DNA of 64,000 nucleotides from Amycolatopsis camponoti (GCF_902497555.1 NZ_CABVGP010000002.1:136501-200500); one strand, 5' to 3'. Positions 30,244 through 39,653 are shown, counted from the first letter of the stretch. Made by a program: numbers and translations. The notes: a model not told the origin generated them from the sequence alone.

Positions 30244-31271
30244 TAGCGCCAGCTGTCGTCGCCGAAGCCGAGGGTCACCGGGCCCCGGCGGGACGTCTCG
30301 GCGATCGTTTCGGCGGGCAGCACGTCGTCGAGGAACGCGTAGTCCGGGCGCCGGTTCCGCGCGTGCCACTCCGCGATTTCGTGCCAGCCCGGTGCGGCCA
30401 GCGCGCCGCCGAAGTGCTGGACCGACAGGCCGGCCGTGAGGCCCGCGAACCGGAGGCGGTCCGCCAGTGGCCAGCCGGTCAGGGTCGCCGCGACGAACCC
30501 CGCGCCGAAGACGTCGCCCGCGCCGGTCGCGTCGAGCACGTTCACCGGCAGGGCCGGGATGTCCGCCGTCTCGCCCGTCGTTCCGTCGACCGCGAGCACG
30601 CCCGCCGCGCCGCGGGTGATCACCGCGACCGGCACGAGGTCGGCGAGGGCCGCCAAGGCCGCTTCCGGGGTGTCCGTGCGGGTGTAGCGCATCGCCTCGA
30701 CGTCGTTGGGCAGGAACGCGTGGCAGCACGCCAGCTGGTCGAGCAGCGCCGCCGACCACGCCTCCGACGGGTCCCAGCCGACGTCGGCGAACACGAGACT
30801 GCCGGCCTGGTGCGCGGTGTGGACCCAGTCGGCCGTGTCGAGGCCGATGTGCGCGACGGTCGCGCGGCTCGGCGGCGGCGAGCCGGCCAGCTCGGCGACC
30901 GGGACGGGCGGCGGGTGGCCGTGCGTGACCATCGCCCGGTCACCGGCGTAGGCGAGCGAGACCGTCACGGGGGAGTGCCACTCCGGGAATCGCCGTGACC
31001 GCGAAAGGTCGATGTGCTCCTGCCGCGAAAGCACGTCCCAGCAGTAGCGCCCGTAGACGTCGGTGCCGAACGCCGCCGCCAGCGACGTCCGGAGGCCGAG
31101 GCGGCTCAGCGCGACCGCGAAGTTCGCGATGCCGCCCGGCCCCGAGCCCATGCCGCCCGTCCACACCTCCGTGCCCGGTTCCGGCGGTCCTTCCAGCCCG
31201 GTGAAGACCAGGTCGAAGAACAGCAGGCCGGACAGGAAGACATCGATGTCGGGGACGGAGTCGGCCGGCAC
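30243..31271 (-). CDS. PfkB-family carbohydrate kinase
   Basis: A 342-residue ribokinase-fold kinase. It has the N-terminal DIDVFLSGLLFFDL strand, GGMGSGPGGIANFAVALSRLG substrate lid, and the PfkB signature NVLDATGAGDVFGAGF with the catalytic aspartate near residue 250. The GTG at 31271 lies five bases after GGGAGG. It is divergent from a DeoR gene followed by a GH4 glycosidase, so it probably phosphorylates the sugar handled by that locus. The third YbjQ gene is coupled to its stop. Confidence 0.88.
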   Translation of the reverse strand: MPADSVPDIDVFLSGLLFFDLVFTGLEGPPEPGTEVWTGGMGSGPGGIANFAVALSRLGLRTSLAAAFGTDVYGRYCWDVLSRQEHIDLSRSRRFPEWHSPVTVSLAYAGDRAMVTHGHPPPVPVAELAGSPPPSRATVAHIGLDTADWVHTAHQAGSLVFADVGWDPSEAWSAALLDQLACCHAFLPNDVEAMRYTRTDTPEAALAALADLVPVAVITRGAAGVLAVDGTTGETADIPALPVNVLDATGAGDVFGAGFVAATLTGWPLADRLRFAGLTAGLSVQHFGGALAAPGWHEIAEWHARNRRPDYAFLDDVLPAETIAETSRRGPVTLGFGDDSWR

Positions 31272-31338
31272 GGGCACCTCCCGGGATCGAGGATGCGCAC
31301 GAGCGTGCTTCACCTGCGCGGAATGCGCAAGAGACGCG

Positions 31339-31367
31339 CAAACTCGTTCGCCGGTTGAGCGAGTTTG
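31339..31367. promoter_or_regulatory. Inverted repeat in the pfkB-deoR divergent region
   Basis: Perfect 8-bp arms CAAACTCG (31339-31346) and CGAGTTTG (31360-31367) are separated by 13 bp, just before the DeoR start at 31385. The position suits autoregulation by the DeoR protein and control of the divergent kinase. Confidence 0.6.
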
Positions 31368-31384
31368 ACTGCTATCGTCCCGGC

Positions 31385-32128
31385 ATGCTGCCCCAGCGTC
31401 GTCACGAGCTGATCCTGCGGGCTCTCCGCGCGGAGGGGCCCGCGCCGGTCGGTGTGCTGGCCGAGCGGCTCGGCGTCAGCCAGGCCACCGTGCGCCGCGA
31501 CCTGGTGCGGCTCGACCGCGAGGGCCGGTTGACTCGCGTCTACGGCGGCGCGATGGCGGCTGACGACGAGCCGTTCGCGCGCGTGGCCGCCGAACGGGCC
31601 GGGGAGAAGGACGCCGTCGCGCGGCGCGCGGCCGGCCTGGTCGCCGACGGCGACACCCTGCTCCTCGACATCGGCACCACCGCGCACCGGCTGGCGCGGC
31701 ACCTGCGCGACCGCGCGCTGACCGTGATCACCAGCAGCCTCGCCGTCTACGACGAGCTGAAGGACGCCGACGACGTCCAGCTCGTCCTCCTCGGCGGCGT
31801 GGTGCGGCGCAGCTATCACTCGATGGTGGGATTCCTGACCGAGGACGCGCTGCGCCAGGTGCGCGCCGACACCGTCTTCCTCGGCACCAGCGGTGTCCGC
31901 TGCGACGGGCACGTCATGGACTCGACGGTCGTCGAGGTGCCGGTCAAGCGCGCGATGGTCGCCGCCGGCGACCGCGTGGTGCTGCTCGCCGACGCCGGCA
32001 AGTTCCCCGGCACCGGCCTGGCCCGGGTCTGCGGGCCGGACGCGCTCGACGTCGTCGTCACCACCACCGGGGCCGACGAGCCGACCTGTTCGGCGTTGCG
32101 CGAAGCGGGCGTCGAGGTGCTGCGATGA
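31385..32128 (+). CDS. DeoR/GlpR-family sugar repressor
   Basis: A 247-residue regulator with an N-terminal DeoR helix-turn-helix (LAERLGVSQATVRRDLVRLD, about 25-45) and a C-terminal sugar-phosphate sensor domain (DIGTTAHRLARHL, VLLGGVVRRSYHSMVG, LADAGKF). Ligands in this family are phosphorylated sugars. The ATG at 31385 gives the normal length. It overlaps the GH4 gene by four bases (ATGA) and faces the kinase gene over an inverted repeat, so it probably controls the whole sugar locus. Confidence 0.91.
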   Translation: MLPQRRHELILRALRAEGPAPVGVLAERLGVSQATVRRDLVRLDREGRLTRVYGGAMAADDEPFARVAAERAGEKDAVARRAAGLVADGDTLLLDIGTTAHRLARHLRDRALTVITSSLAVYDELKDADDVQLVLLGGVVRRSYHSMVGFLTEDALRQVRADTVFLGTSGVRCDGHVMDSTVVEVPVKRAMVAAGDRVVLLADAGKFPGTGLARVCGPDALDVVVTTTGADEPTCSALREAGVEVLR

Positions 32129-33432
32129 GGCTCGCGATCCTCGGTGGAGGCGGGTTCCGCGTGCCGCTCGTGCACGGCGCGCTGCTGGCCGGCGGCGGGG
32201 TCACCGAGCTGGTCCTGCACGACGTCGAGCCCGGGCGCCTGGCCGCGATCGAACGCGTGCTGGCGGAGCAGGCCGCCGGGGCGAAGACCGCGCCGCGGGT
32301 GCGGACCACCACCGATCTCGCCGCCGCACTGTCCGATGTGGACTTCGTCTTCTCCGCCATCCGGGTCGGCGGGCTGCGCGGCCGACGGCTCGACGAGCAG
32401 ATCGCGCACGCGGAAGGCGTGCTGGGCCAGGAAACCGTCGGTGCGGGTGGGATCGCCTACGGGCTGCGGACGGTCCCCGTCGCCGTCGATCTCGCGCGAA
32501 AGATCAAGGAGCTGGCCCCGGAAGCGTGGGTCATCAACTTCACCAACCCCGCCGGGATGGTCACCGAGGCGATGGCCGCGCACCTCGGCGAGCGGGTGAT
32601 CGGCATCTGCGACTCGCCGGTGGGCCTGTGCCGCCGCGTCGCGCGGGCCTTGAAGATCGACCCGGCGACGGCGTGGTTCGACTACGCCGGGCTCAACCAC
32701 CTCGGCTGGCTGCGCGCGGTCCGCGTCGGTGGCGAGGACGTCCTGCCGCGGCTGCTCGCCGACGCCGGCGCGCTGGAGTCGTTCGAGGAGGGCAAGCTCT
32801 TCGGCGCGGACTGGCTGCGCGCTCTCGGCGCCCTGCCGAACGAGTACCTGCACTATTACTACTTCGCGCGTGAGGCCGTGAGCCCGCAGTCGCGCGGGGC
32901 CCAGTTGCTGGAGCAGCAACGTGGCTTCTACGCGGAACCTTCGCTGGCTTCATGGGAACGCACGCGCTTGGAGCGCGAAGCGACGTACATGGCCGAGACG
33001 CGCGAAGGTGAGCGTGACGATCTCGAAGGCGGCGGCTACGAAAAGGTCGCGTGCGCGTTGATGCGGGCCATCGCGTACGGCGAGCGCACGACGCTGATCC
33101 TCAACGTCCGCAACGGATCCGCGCTCCCGGGCGTGCCCGGGGACGCCGTCGTCGAAGTGCCGTGCGTCGTCGACGCGAACGGCGCCCGGCCGCTGGCGGC
33201 CGAGCCCTTGCCCGGCCACGCACTGGGCCTGGTGACGGCGGTCAAAGCCGTCGAGCGGGCGACGATCGAAGCGGCGACAACGGGTTCGCGCGAGGCGGCG
33301 TTGCGGGCGTTCGCGCTGCACCCGCTGGTCGACTCGGTCTCCGTCGCGCGGCGGCTGCTCGACGCCTACGCCGCCGCGCACCCGGAACTCGGTTACCTGG
33401 CCAGCTCGCGCAGCAGGGGCGCCAAGCGCTGA
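32125..33432 (+). CDS. GH4 6-phospho-beta-glucosidase-like glycosidase
   Basis: A 435-residue NAD- and metal-dependent glycosidase of family GH4. It shows the dinucleotide loop LGGGGFRVPL at the N terminus, NFTNPAGMVTEA, the metal-ligand cysteine in GICDSPVGLC near residue 172, and the metal histidine in AGLNHLGWL near 193. These enzymes cleave phosphorylated disaccharides by an oxidation-elimination mechanism. The gene overlaps deoR (ATGA). No PTS is adjacent; the nearest in the window is 22 kb away. The 3' end overlaps a convergent gene by 40 bp. Confidence 0.9.
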   Translation: MRLAILGGGGFRVPLVHGALLAGGGVTELVLHDVEPGRLAAIERVLAEQAAGAKTAPRVRTTTDLAAALSDVDFVFSAIRVGGLRGRRLDEQIAHAEGVLGQETVGAGGIAYGLRTVPVAVDLARKIKELAPEAWVINFTNPAGMVTEAMAAHLGERVIGICDSPVGLCRRVARALKIDPATAWFDYAGLNHLGWLRAVRVGGEDVLPRLLADAGALESFEEGKLFGADWLRALGALPNEYLHYYYFAREAVSPQSRGAQLLEQQRGFYAEPSLASWERTRLEREATYMAETREGERDDLEGGGYEKVACALMRAIAYGERTTLILNVRNGSALPGVPGDAVVEVPCVVDANGARPLAAEPLPGHALGLVTAVKAVERATIEAATTGSREAALRAFALHPLVDSVSVARRLLDAYAAAHPELGYLASSRSRGAKR

Positions 33433-34121
33433 GCCAGGTCGGCGTCGACCAGCTCGATCTCGCCGACGAGCAGTTCCGTGACGGCGTGGAACGGCGTCTT
33501 GAGGTCGTCGAGCCCGCGGACGAGCGTCGCTTCGAAAGGCTTGGTGACGTCAGCGGGCAGCTGGTCGAGGCCGCGGCCTTCGACCGCCGGGACGTCGTGG
33601 CGCAGGCAGGCCAGGCCCAGGGCGTACTCCCGGACGCGGCCGATCATGTACTCGGCCTGCCAGCCGCGGCCGCGTTCGATGCTCGACCGCGCGTGCAGGG
33701 CGTGCAGCCAGGCCAGGTCGGCCAGCCGCCGCGCGTCCGGCGGTGACGACTGCGGGCGGTCCCGCGGCGTCCCGAACAGCAGCCGGAACTTCGGCGTCGT
33801 CGCGCCGAAGTCCGCCTCCGGCCAGAACGCCAGGTCGACCTGCAACGTGTCCGCCAGCAGGAACACGCGGAACACGGTCCGCTCGAACACGACGTCCAGG
33901 TGGTGCACCGCGCCGTGCTCGCGGTACATCCGCGCGGTGAAGTCCGCGAGCACCGGCTCGGTCTCGCCGGCGACGGCGAAGGCGAGGTCGATGTCCGACC
34001 ACGTGTCTTCGGCGTCGAGGGCGGCGGAGCCGGTGAGCGCGGCGCCGGTGACGCGCTCGTCCGACCGGGCCGCCTCGACCAGCGCTTCGCGGAGCAGGTT
34101 CCGATCCCCCGGGGTGAACAT
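33393..34121 (-). CDS. Nucleotidyltransferase-fold protein
   Basis: A 242-residue protein of the DNA-polymerase-beta nucleotidyltransferase superfamily. The GS...D.D motif is GSAALDAEDTWSDIDLAFAV near residues 31-50, and the third acid is in QVDLAFWPE near 98. The C-terminal helices (ADLAWLHALHARSSIERGRG) resemble those of aminoglycoside adenylyltransferase-like proteins. It might modify a small molecule, but no substrate can be named. It lies 10 bp after an SDR gene in one operon, and its 3' end overlaps the GH4 gene. Confidence 0.82.
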   Translation of the reverse strand: MFTPGDRNLLREALVEAARSDERVTGAALTGSAALDAEDTWSDIDLAFAVAGETEPVLADFTARMYREHGAVHHLDVVFERTVFRVFLLADTLQVDLAFWPEADFGATTPKFRLLFGTPRDRPQSSPPDARRLADLAWLHALHARSSIERGRGWQAEYMIGRVREYALGLACLRHDVPAVEGRGLDQLPADVTKPFEATLVRGLDDLKTPFHAVTELLVGEIELVDADLAQRLAPLLRELAR

Positions 34122-34131
34122 GATCCCCAGG

Positions 34132-34839
34132 CTAGACGGCCGCCATCGCGGTGAACTCCGCTTCCGCGACGTCGCGCTCGACGTACAGCGACCACGCCTT
34201 TTCGGCGATGTCGTCCGGGTCGAGGGTGCCCATCGCGAAACCGTGGTCCCGCTTGGTCAGCTCCCGGTGGATGTCGCCGCGCTCGATGAGCCCGCCGATC
34301 GTCAGCGCTCCCGCGTAGACGCCGGTTTCGCGCAGGGCCGCGTTGAGGGTCAGGACGTACATGCGCAACGCCGCCGAGGCCGGCGCCAGGCTGCCGAGCA
34401 TCGGCATCGGGTACTTGCCGCTCAGGCCGCCGGCGAAGAGCAGCGAACCCGAGCCGCGCTCCAGCATGCCCGGCAGCACCGCTTCGACGAGCCGGGCCGC
34501 GGGCGAAACGATCGCGTCGAACGCCGCGCGCACGGTGTCCGCGCCGGCCGACGGGAGGGGGACTGGACGGGGGCCGGCGATGTCCGCCGGGCCGAAGTAC
34601 ACCGTGTCGAGCTCGCCGGCCTCGGCGGTGATGCGCGCTAGAACCGCTTCCACTTGGGCGGGGTCGGTCACGTCGGCCGCGTAGGTGTGCGTGGTGCCGA
34701 TCAGGGACTCGCGGTAGCTCGCGTGCCGGGTCTCGGTGCGCGAGACCAGCGCCGTCGTGAAGCCTTCACGGTCGAAGCGCCGGGCGATCGACAGACCGAG
34801 ACCAGGGCCGACACCCAGGACGGCGATGACTTTCGGCAA
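34132..34839 (-). CDS. Divergent SDR-fold protein, TTG start
   Basis: A 235-residue Rossmann protein: VLGVGPGLGLSIARRFDREG near residue 7, DVTDPAQV near 57. The position of the SDR catalytic motif reads LGSLAPASAALRMYVL, without YxxxK, and no NNAG is present (VYFGPADIAG). It is therefore probably not a standard dehydrogenase. The TTG start at 34839 is chosen because GAGGAGG lies five bases upstream and the frame has no better start. A palindrome stands 20 bp before the start. Confidence 0.8.
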   Translation of the reverse strand: MPKVIAVLGVGPGLGLSIARRFDREGFTTALVSRTETRHASYRESLIGTTHTYAADVTDPAQVEAVLARITAEAGELDTVYFGPADIAGPRPVPLPSAGADTVRAAFDAIVSPAARLVEAVLPGMLERGSGSLLFAGGLSGKYPMPMLGSLAPASAALRMYVLTLNAALRETGVYAGALTIGGLIERGDIHRELTKRDHGFAMGTLDPDDIAEKAWSLYVERDVAEAEFTAMAAV

Positions 34840-34858
34840 GGGTCCTCCTCGAGAGAAG

Positions 34859-34874
34859 TTGAGACTGTTCTCAA
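34859..34874. promoter_or_regulatory. Palindrome upstream of the divergent SDR gene
   Basis: TTGAGA-CTGT-TCTCAA is a perfect 6-bp inverted repeat 20 bp before the TTG start at 34839. It is in the 204-bp divergent region with the KstD-like gene and could be an operator for either direction. No regulator adjoins. Confidence 0.5.
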
Positions 34875-35043
34875 GTTATTCATAAGATGAGGAGGTCGTC
34901 AACTTTCTCGCGGCGTGCGGCGAATGTCGTCATGGGTTGCGGCCACTGGCCTACCAGGCTGCTCCAAGCGTGTAGAACATGTTCCAGTTTCCCGAGTGGA
35001 CCGACACCATGACCTTCGCCGTTCCGCGAGCGAGGAGTGCGCC

Positions 35044-36774
35044 ATGGATGCCGACCTGACCCGCCGCCAGATCCTGCGCGGCACCGCGGCGGGCGTGGGC
35101 CTCGCCGCGACATCCGGGCTCTTCGCCGGACCGGCCGGCGCCGCGTCGCTGGTGGGGGAGTACGACGTCGTCGTGGTCGGCTCCGGCGCGGCCGGGATGA
35201 CCGCGGCGCTGACGGCGGCCAAGCGGGGGCTGAGCGTCGTCGTGCTCGAGAAGGCGCCGACGTTCGGCGGGTCCGCGGCCCGGTCCGGGGCGGGCATCTG
35301 GATCCCGAACAACCCGGTGCTGCTCGCCGCCGGCGTGCCGGACACCCCGGCGAAGGCGGCGCAGTACCTCGCGGCCGTCGTCGGGCCGGACGTCCCGGCC
35401 GCGCGGCAGCAGGCGTTCCTGACCAACGGCCCGCAGATGATCGCGTTCGTCATGGCCAACAGCCCGCTGCGGTTCCGGTGGATGGAGGGCTACAGCGACT
35501 ACTACCCGGAGCTGCCCGGCGGGCTGCCGAACGGCCGCTCGATCGAGCCGGACCAGTTCGACGGCAACCTGCTCGGTGCGGAATTGGCGAACCTGAACCC
35601 GGCGTACCTCGCGACGCCACCCGGGCTGGTCGTCTTCAGTGCCGACTACAAGTGGCTGAACCTGGCCGCGGTCAACGCGAAGGGCGCGGCGGTCGCCGCC
35701 ACCTGCCTCGCCCGCGGCACGGCCGCCGCGCTGGCCGGGCAGAAGCCGTTGACGATGGGGCAGTCGCTCGCCGCGGGCCTGCGGGTGGGACTGCAGCAGG
35801 CGAACGTGCCGGTGCTGCTGAACACGCCGTTGCTCGACCTGAACGTCGAAAACGGCGCGGTGACGGGGGTTCTCACGCCCGGCGGGCTGGTGCGCGCGCG
35901 ACGCGGTGTGATCGTCGGCTCCGGCGGGTTCGAACACAACGCCGCGATGCGCGCGCAGTACCAGCGGCAGCCGATCGGTACCGAGTGGACGGTCGGCGCC
36001 AAGGAGAACACCGGCGACGGCCACCGCGCCGGGCAGCGCGCCGGCGCCGCGCTCGACCTGATGGACGACGCGTGGTGGGGCCCGGCCATCCCGATCCCCG
36101 GCGACCCGTACTTCTGCCTGGCCGAGCGGACGCTGCCGGGCGGGCTGATCGTGAACCAGGCCGGCAAGCGGTTCGTCAACGAAGCCGCGCCCTACAGCGA
36201 CGTCGTACACACGATGTACGACAAGAACCCGGCCGCGCCGGACATCCCCGCGTGGCTCGTCGTCGACCAGAACTACCGGAACAAGTACCTGTTCCGCGAC
36301 ACCCTGCCGCTGCTGCCGCTGCCGGACGCCTGGTACACCGCGGGCGCGGTCTTCAAGGCGTCGAGCATCCAGGCGCTCGGCTCGGCCATCGGCGTCCCGC
36401 CGGCCGCCTTGAAGTCCACTGTGGACCGCTTCAACGGCTTCGCGTGGTCCGGAGTGGACGGTGACTTCCGGCGCGGCGCCAGCGCGTACGACCACTACTA
36501 CACGGATCCGCTGGTGCTGCCCAACTCCTGCCTCGCGCCGCTGTGGGCGCCGCCGTTCTACGCGTTCAAGATCGTCCCCGGCGACCTCGGCACGAAGGGC
36601 GGCATGCGCACGGACGCCCGGGCGCGCGTGCTCCGCCCGGACGGCTCGGTGATCCCGGGCCTGTACGCCGCCGGCAACGCGAGCGCGGCGGTGATGGGCC
36701 ACAGCTACGCGGGCGCCGGCTCGACCATCGGCCCGGCGATGACGTTCGGGTTCATCGCCGGGAACGACGTCTAG
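35044..36774 (+). CDS. Tat-exported 3-oxosteroid 1-dehydrogenase-like flavoprotein (KstD/FRD family)
   Basis: A 576-residue FAD enzyme. It begins with a twin-arginine signal (LTRRQILRGTAAGVGLAATS), then the FAD motif YDVVVVGSGAAGMTAALTA near residue 40 and GLYAAGNASAAVMGHSYAGAGSTIGPAMTFG at the C terminus. This arrangement is that of KstD and fumarate-reductase-like delta-1-dehydrogenases. A Tat signal is less usual for KstD and suggests an extracytoplasmic location. The ATG at 35044 follows GCGAGGAG. The stop overlaps the convergent monooxygenase stop by four bases. Steroid substrates are inferred from family only. Confidence 0.88.
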   Translation: MDADLTRRQILRGTAAGVGLAATSGLFAGPAGAASLVGEYDVVVVGSGAAGMTAALTAAKRGLSVVVLEKAPTFGGSAARSGAGIWIPNNPVLLAAGVPDTPAKAAQYLAAVVGPDVPAARQQAFLTNGPQMIAFVMANSPLRFRWMEGYSDYYPELPGGLPNGRSIEPDQFDGNLLGAELANLNPAYLATPPGLVVFSADYKWLNLAAVNAKGAAVAATCLARGTAAALAGQKPLTMGQSLAAGLRVGLQQANVPVLLNTPLLDLNVENGAVTGVLTPGGLVRARRGVIVGSGGFEHNAAMRAQYQRQPIGTEWTVGAKENTGDGHRAGQRAGAALDLMDDAWWGPAIPIPGDPYFCLAERTLPGGLIVNQAGKRFVNEAAPYSDVVHTMYDKNPAAPDIPAWLVVDQNYRNKYLFRDTLPLLPLPDAWYTAGAVFKASSIQALGSAIGVPPAALKSTVDRFNGFAWSGVDGDFRRGASAYDHYYTDPLVLPNSCLAPLWAPPFYAFKIVPGDLGTKGGMRTDARARVLRPDGSVIPGLYAAGNASAAVMGHSYAGAGSTIGPAMTFGFIAGNDV

Positions 36775-37799
36775 AACTCCTTCTCGACCAGCGGAAGGAC
36801 TTCGGTGCCGAGCAGTTCGATGGCCCGCATGACCTTCTTGTGCGGGACGCCGGACCAGTCCATCTGCAGCGCGTAGCGGTCGGCGCCGGTGAGCTTCCCG
36901 ACGGTGATCAGCCGGTCGGCGATCTCCTGCGGGCTGCCGACGAACAGCGCCTGCGCGTCGTGGGTGTACTGGTCGTACTCGGCGCGGGTCGGAACGGCCC
37001 AGCCGCGGGCTTTCGCGCCGTACTTCATCGTCTCGAGCCAGTACGGGTAGAAGGTCTCCTTGGCGTCCTGCGAGTTCTCGGCGACGAAGCCGATGGCGCT
37101 CATGGTGACGTGGAGGTCCTTTTCCGCGTGCTCGCCCGCCTCGGCGGCCCGCCGGTAGAGGTCGACGAGCGGGGCGAAGCGCTCGGGGCGCCCGCCGATC
37201 ACGGCGTACACGACCGGCAGGCCGAGCAGCCCGGCCCGGATCGACGACTCGGGGTTGCCGCCGGTGCCGACCGAGATGCGCAGGTGGTCGCCGTAGGGGC
37301 GGGGGAGGATCCGCGCGTTCTCGAGGGGCGGGCGGAACTTGCCGGACCAGGTCAGCGGGTCTTCGCGGTCGATGTGGAGGAGGAGGGCGAGCTTCTCTTC
37401 GAAGAGCTCGTCGTAGTCACCGAGGTCGTTGCCGAAGAGCGGGAACGACTCGGTGAACGACCCGCGGCCGGCGAGCAGCTCGGCCCGGCCGTGGCTGAGC
37501 TGGTCGAGGGTCGTGAACTGCTGGTAGAGGCGGACCGGGTCTTCGGTGCTCAGGACCGTGACCGCGGAGCTCAGGGTGATCCGGCTGGTGACGCTCGCCG
37601 CCGCGGCCAGGACGGTGCCCGGGTTGGAGATGGCGTACTGGTCGAGGTGGTGCTCGCCGAGGCCGTAGAAGCCGAGGCCCAGCTCGTCGGCGAGCTTGAT
37701 GCGCTCGAGGGTGTTGGCCAGCGTCTGCGCGACGGACGGCTGGTCGCCGGTGCCCGGGTCCGGTGCGCGGTCGCCGAAGCTGTAGATGCCGAGTTTCAT
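36771..37799 (-). CDS. LLM-class flavin-dependent oxidoreductase
   Basis: A 342-residue luciferase-like TIM-barrel enzyme starting MKLGIYSFGDRAPDP. It has FYGLGEHHLDQYAISNPG near residue 44, TLSSAVTVLSTEDPVRLYQQF and GRAELLAGRGSFTES, typical of the alkanal-monooxygenase group that uses FMN or F420. The ATG is chosen for full length. It lies 39 bp after the amino-acid dehydrogenase gene on the same strand and may share its transcript. The substrate is unknown. Confidence 0.88.
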   Translation of the reverse strand: MKLGIYSFGDRAPDPGTGDQPSVAQTLANTLERIKLADELGLGFYGLGEHHLDQYAISNPGTVLAAAASVTSRITLSSAVTVLSTEDPVRLYQQFTTLDQLSHGRAELLAGRGSFTESFPLFGNDLGDYDELFEEKLALLLHIDREDPLTWSGKFRPPLENARILPRPYGDHLRISVGTGGNPESSIRAGLLGLPVVYAVIGGRPERFAPLVDLYRRAAEAGEHAEKDLHVTMSAIGFVAENSQDAKETFYPYWLETMKYGAKARGWAVPTRAEYDQYTHDAQALFVGSPQEIADRLITVGKLTGADRYALQMDWSGVPHKKVMRAIELLGTEVLPLVEKEF

Positions 37800-37838
37800 A
37801 GAGCGTTCAACTATCTGGAGGGTGGATTCGTTCCCGCC

Positions 37839-39008
37839 TCAGCCGAAGCGGGCCTGGATGGCATCGAGGTTCCTCTCCGACAGCTGCAGGGCGGCGGCGC
37901 GGAGGCTGAGCCCGTCGAGGGTGGCGCGCTCGAACATGGCCGTCACCAGGTCGCACATCCGGGTCCGCACCTTGCCGAATGCCTCGTCGGCGTCCGCGTT
38001 GACGTCGCCGAAGAGGGTCCACCACCACCAGGAGTTCGTCGCCGAGTTGGCCACGAAGTCGGGCAGCACCCGGATGCCGCGGGCGGCGAGTAGTTCCTCG
38101 GCGTCGGACGTCACCGGCATGTTCGCGGCCTCGACGATGAGCTTCGCGCCGATCTCGGCCTGGTTGTCGCTGTCGACGCAGTACGAGATCGCGGCCGGCA
38201 CGAGGACCTCCGCCGGGACGTCGAGCCACGCTTCGGGCGGGAGGAGCTCGTCGCCCGGTTTGAGGTTGTCGCGGTCGATGCCGCCGAAGCGGTCGCGGTG
38301 GCGCAACAGGTTCTCGACGTCGAGGCCGTCCGGGTTGACGACGACCCCGCGCACGTCCGAGACGCCGACCACCTGGAGGCCGGCTTCGGCGAGGAACCGC
38401 GCGGTCGCGCCGCCCATCGAGCCGAACCCCTGGACGACCACCCGGTTCGGGCCGGTGAGGCCGAGCATCTCGAGGCCGGTGAGCGTCGCTTGGGCGACGC
38501 CGAGGCCGCCGACCAGCTCGTCGAGCCCCAGGCCGCCGACCTCGATGCGGAAGGCGTCCGCGAGCCGTTCGGTGGCCGCGTCGCGGTCTTCGAGCAGGGG
38601 GTACACCGCCTGGACCGAGCTGAGCAGGCCGATCTCCGCGATGACGCCGTCGATGACGTCCTGGCGCAGGCCGAGGTCCTCGCCCATGGTCCAGTAGCGC
38701 TCGATCAGCGGGCGCATCGCGTGCAGGTAGCGGGCGACCACGTCGCGGGCGCGCTCGTCGTAGGGGTCGAAGTCGATGCCGCCCTTGGCGCCGCCCAGCG
38801 GGATGTACCGGCCGTCGGGGTCGTAGTTGAGGCCCTCCTTGAGCGTCATGCCTCTGGCCAGGCCCCGGACCTCGAAGAGCGTGCACCCGCGGCGCATCCG
38901 CAAGCCGCCGCTGGCCACGCCGCGAACCAGCCTGTCGATCACCAGGTAGCCCCGGCACCCGGTGATCGGGTCGGTCCACGCCACTTCGAGCAACGCCGGC
39001 TCGGTCAT
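37839..39008 (-). CDS. Glu/Leu/Phe/Val dehydrogenase
   Basis: A 389-residue amino-acid dehydrogenase. Family motifs are RGLARGMTLKEGLN, PLGGAKGGIDFDPYDE (the catalytic lysine region), an NAD(P)-binding GFGSMGGATARFLAEAG near residue 198, and EAANMPVTSDAEELLAARGI. The family reversibly deaminates glutamate or branched/aromatic amino acids. It is somewhat short for a glutamate dehydrogenase. The ATG is at 39008, 27 bp downstream of a TetR gene on the same strand. It may be regulated by that TetR. Confidence 0.88.
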   Translation of the reverse strand: MTEPALLEVAWTDPITGCRGYLVIDRLVRGVASGGLRMRRGCTLFEVRGLARGMTLKEGLNYDPDGRYIPLGGAKGGIDFDPYDERARDVVARYLHAMRPLIERYWTMGEDLGLRQDVIDGVIAEIGLLSSVQAVYPLLEDRDAATERLADAFRIEVGGLGLDELVGGLGVAQATLTGLEMLGLTGPNRVVVQGFGSMGGATARFLAEAGLQVVGVSDVRGVVVNPDGLDVENLLRHRDRFGGIDRDNLKPGDELLPPEAWLDVPAEVLVPAAISYCVDSDNQAEIGAKLIVEAANMPVTSDAEELLAARGIRVLPDFVANSATNSWWWWTLFGDVNADADEAFGKVRTRMCDLVTAMFERATLDGLSLRAAALQLSERNLDAIQARFG

Positions 39009-39035
39009 CGTCCTCCCTCGCTCCTGGACGGCCGG

Positions 39036-39653
39036 TCAATACCAGCCGCATTCCCCGGTTCCGTCAACCGCCGTGCCGAGCTCGTGCGCCGTCGCCTGCT
39101 CGACCCACCGGGCGCAGTCGGCGGCGGTGACCGTGCCCTCGCGCGCGACGACCTGCACGGCGAGCCCGTCGAGCAGCGCGGTGAGCCGCCACGCCGTGCC
39201 GTGCGGGTCGGGGCAACGGAACTCGCCGGCGGCGACGCCCTCGGTGATGAGCGAGGCGACGGCGTCGCGCCACCGCAGGTCGAGCCGCTGGACGACCTCC
39301 CGCAGCTCGGCGTCGCGCATCGCGGCGGCACCGGCTTCGATCCACAGGTGCCAGCCGGCGACGGGCTTGGTCGGGCCGTAGAGGACGAGGACGGCGCGAA
39401 GCCGTTCGCTTGCCGTGCCGGGACGGGCCAGCTCCTCGCGCAGGACGGCGAGGTTGCGCTCGGCGGCCTGGCGGAAGGCCTCGATGATGAGGGCTTCGAG
39501 GGTGCCGAAGTGGTAGAAGATCAAGGCGGTGCTGATGTCCAGGGCCTTCGCGACATCGGCGGCGCGCACGCCGGCGATGCCGCGGGCCCGGACCTGGTCG
39601 AGCGCGGCGAGCACGATCTCTTCCCGCCGGACTGCCACCGCCTTGCGCGCCAT
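39036..39653 (-). CDS. TetR-family regulator
   Basis: A 205-residue protein with a helix-turn-helix (IVLAALDQVRARGIAGVRAA, then DISTALIFYHFGTLEALI; residues 13-58) and a TetR_C_6-like helical domain. The ATG at 39653 gives the normal length; the open frame extends further upstream but without a start of better quality. It is followed by the amino-acid dehydrogenase and LLM oxidoreductase genes, which it may control. No clear palindrome was seen upstream. Confidence 0.88.
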   Translation of the reverse strand: MARKAVAVRREEIVLAALDQVRARGIAGVRAADVAKALDISTALIFYHFGTLEALIIEAFRQAAERNLAVLREELARPGTASERLRAVLVLYGPTKPVAGWHLWIEAGAAAMRDAELREVVQRLDLRWRDAVASLITEGVAAGEFRCPDPHGTAWRLTALLDGLAVQVVAREGTVTAADCARWVEQATAHELGTAVDGTGECGWY

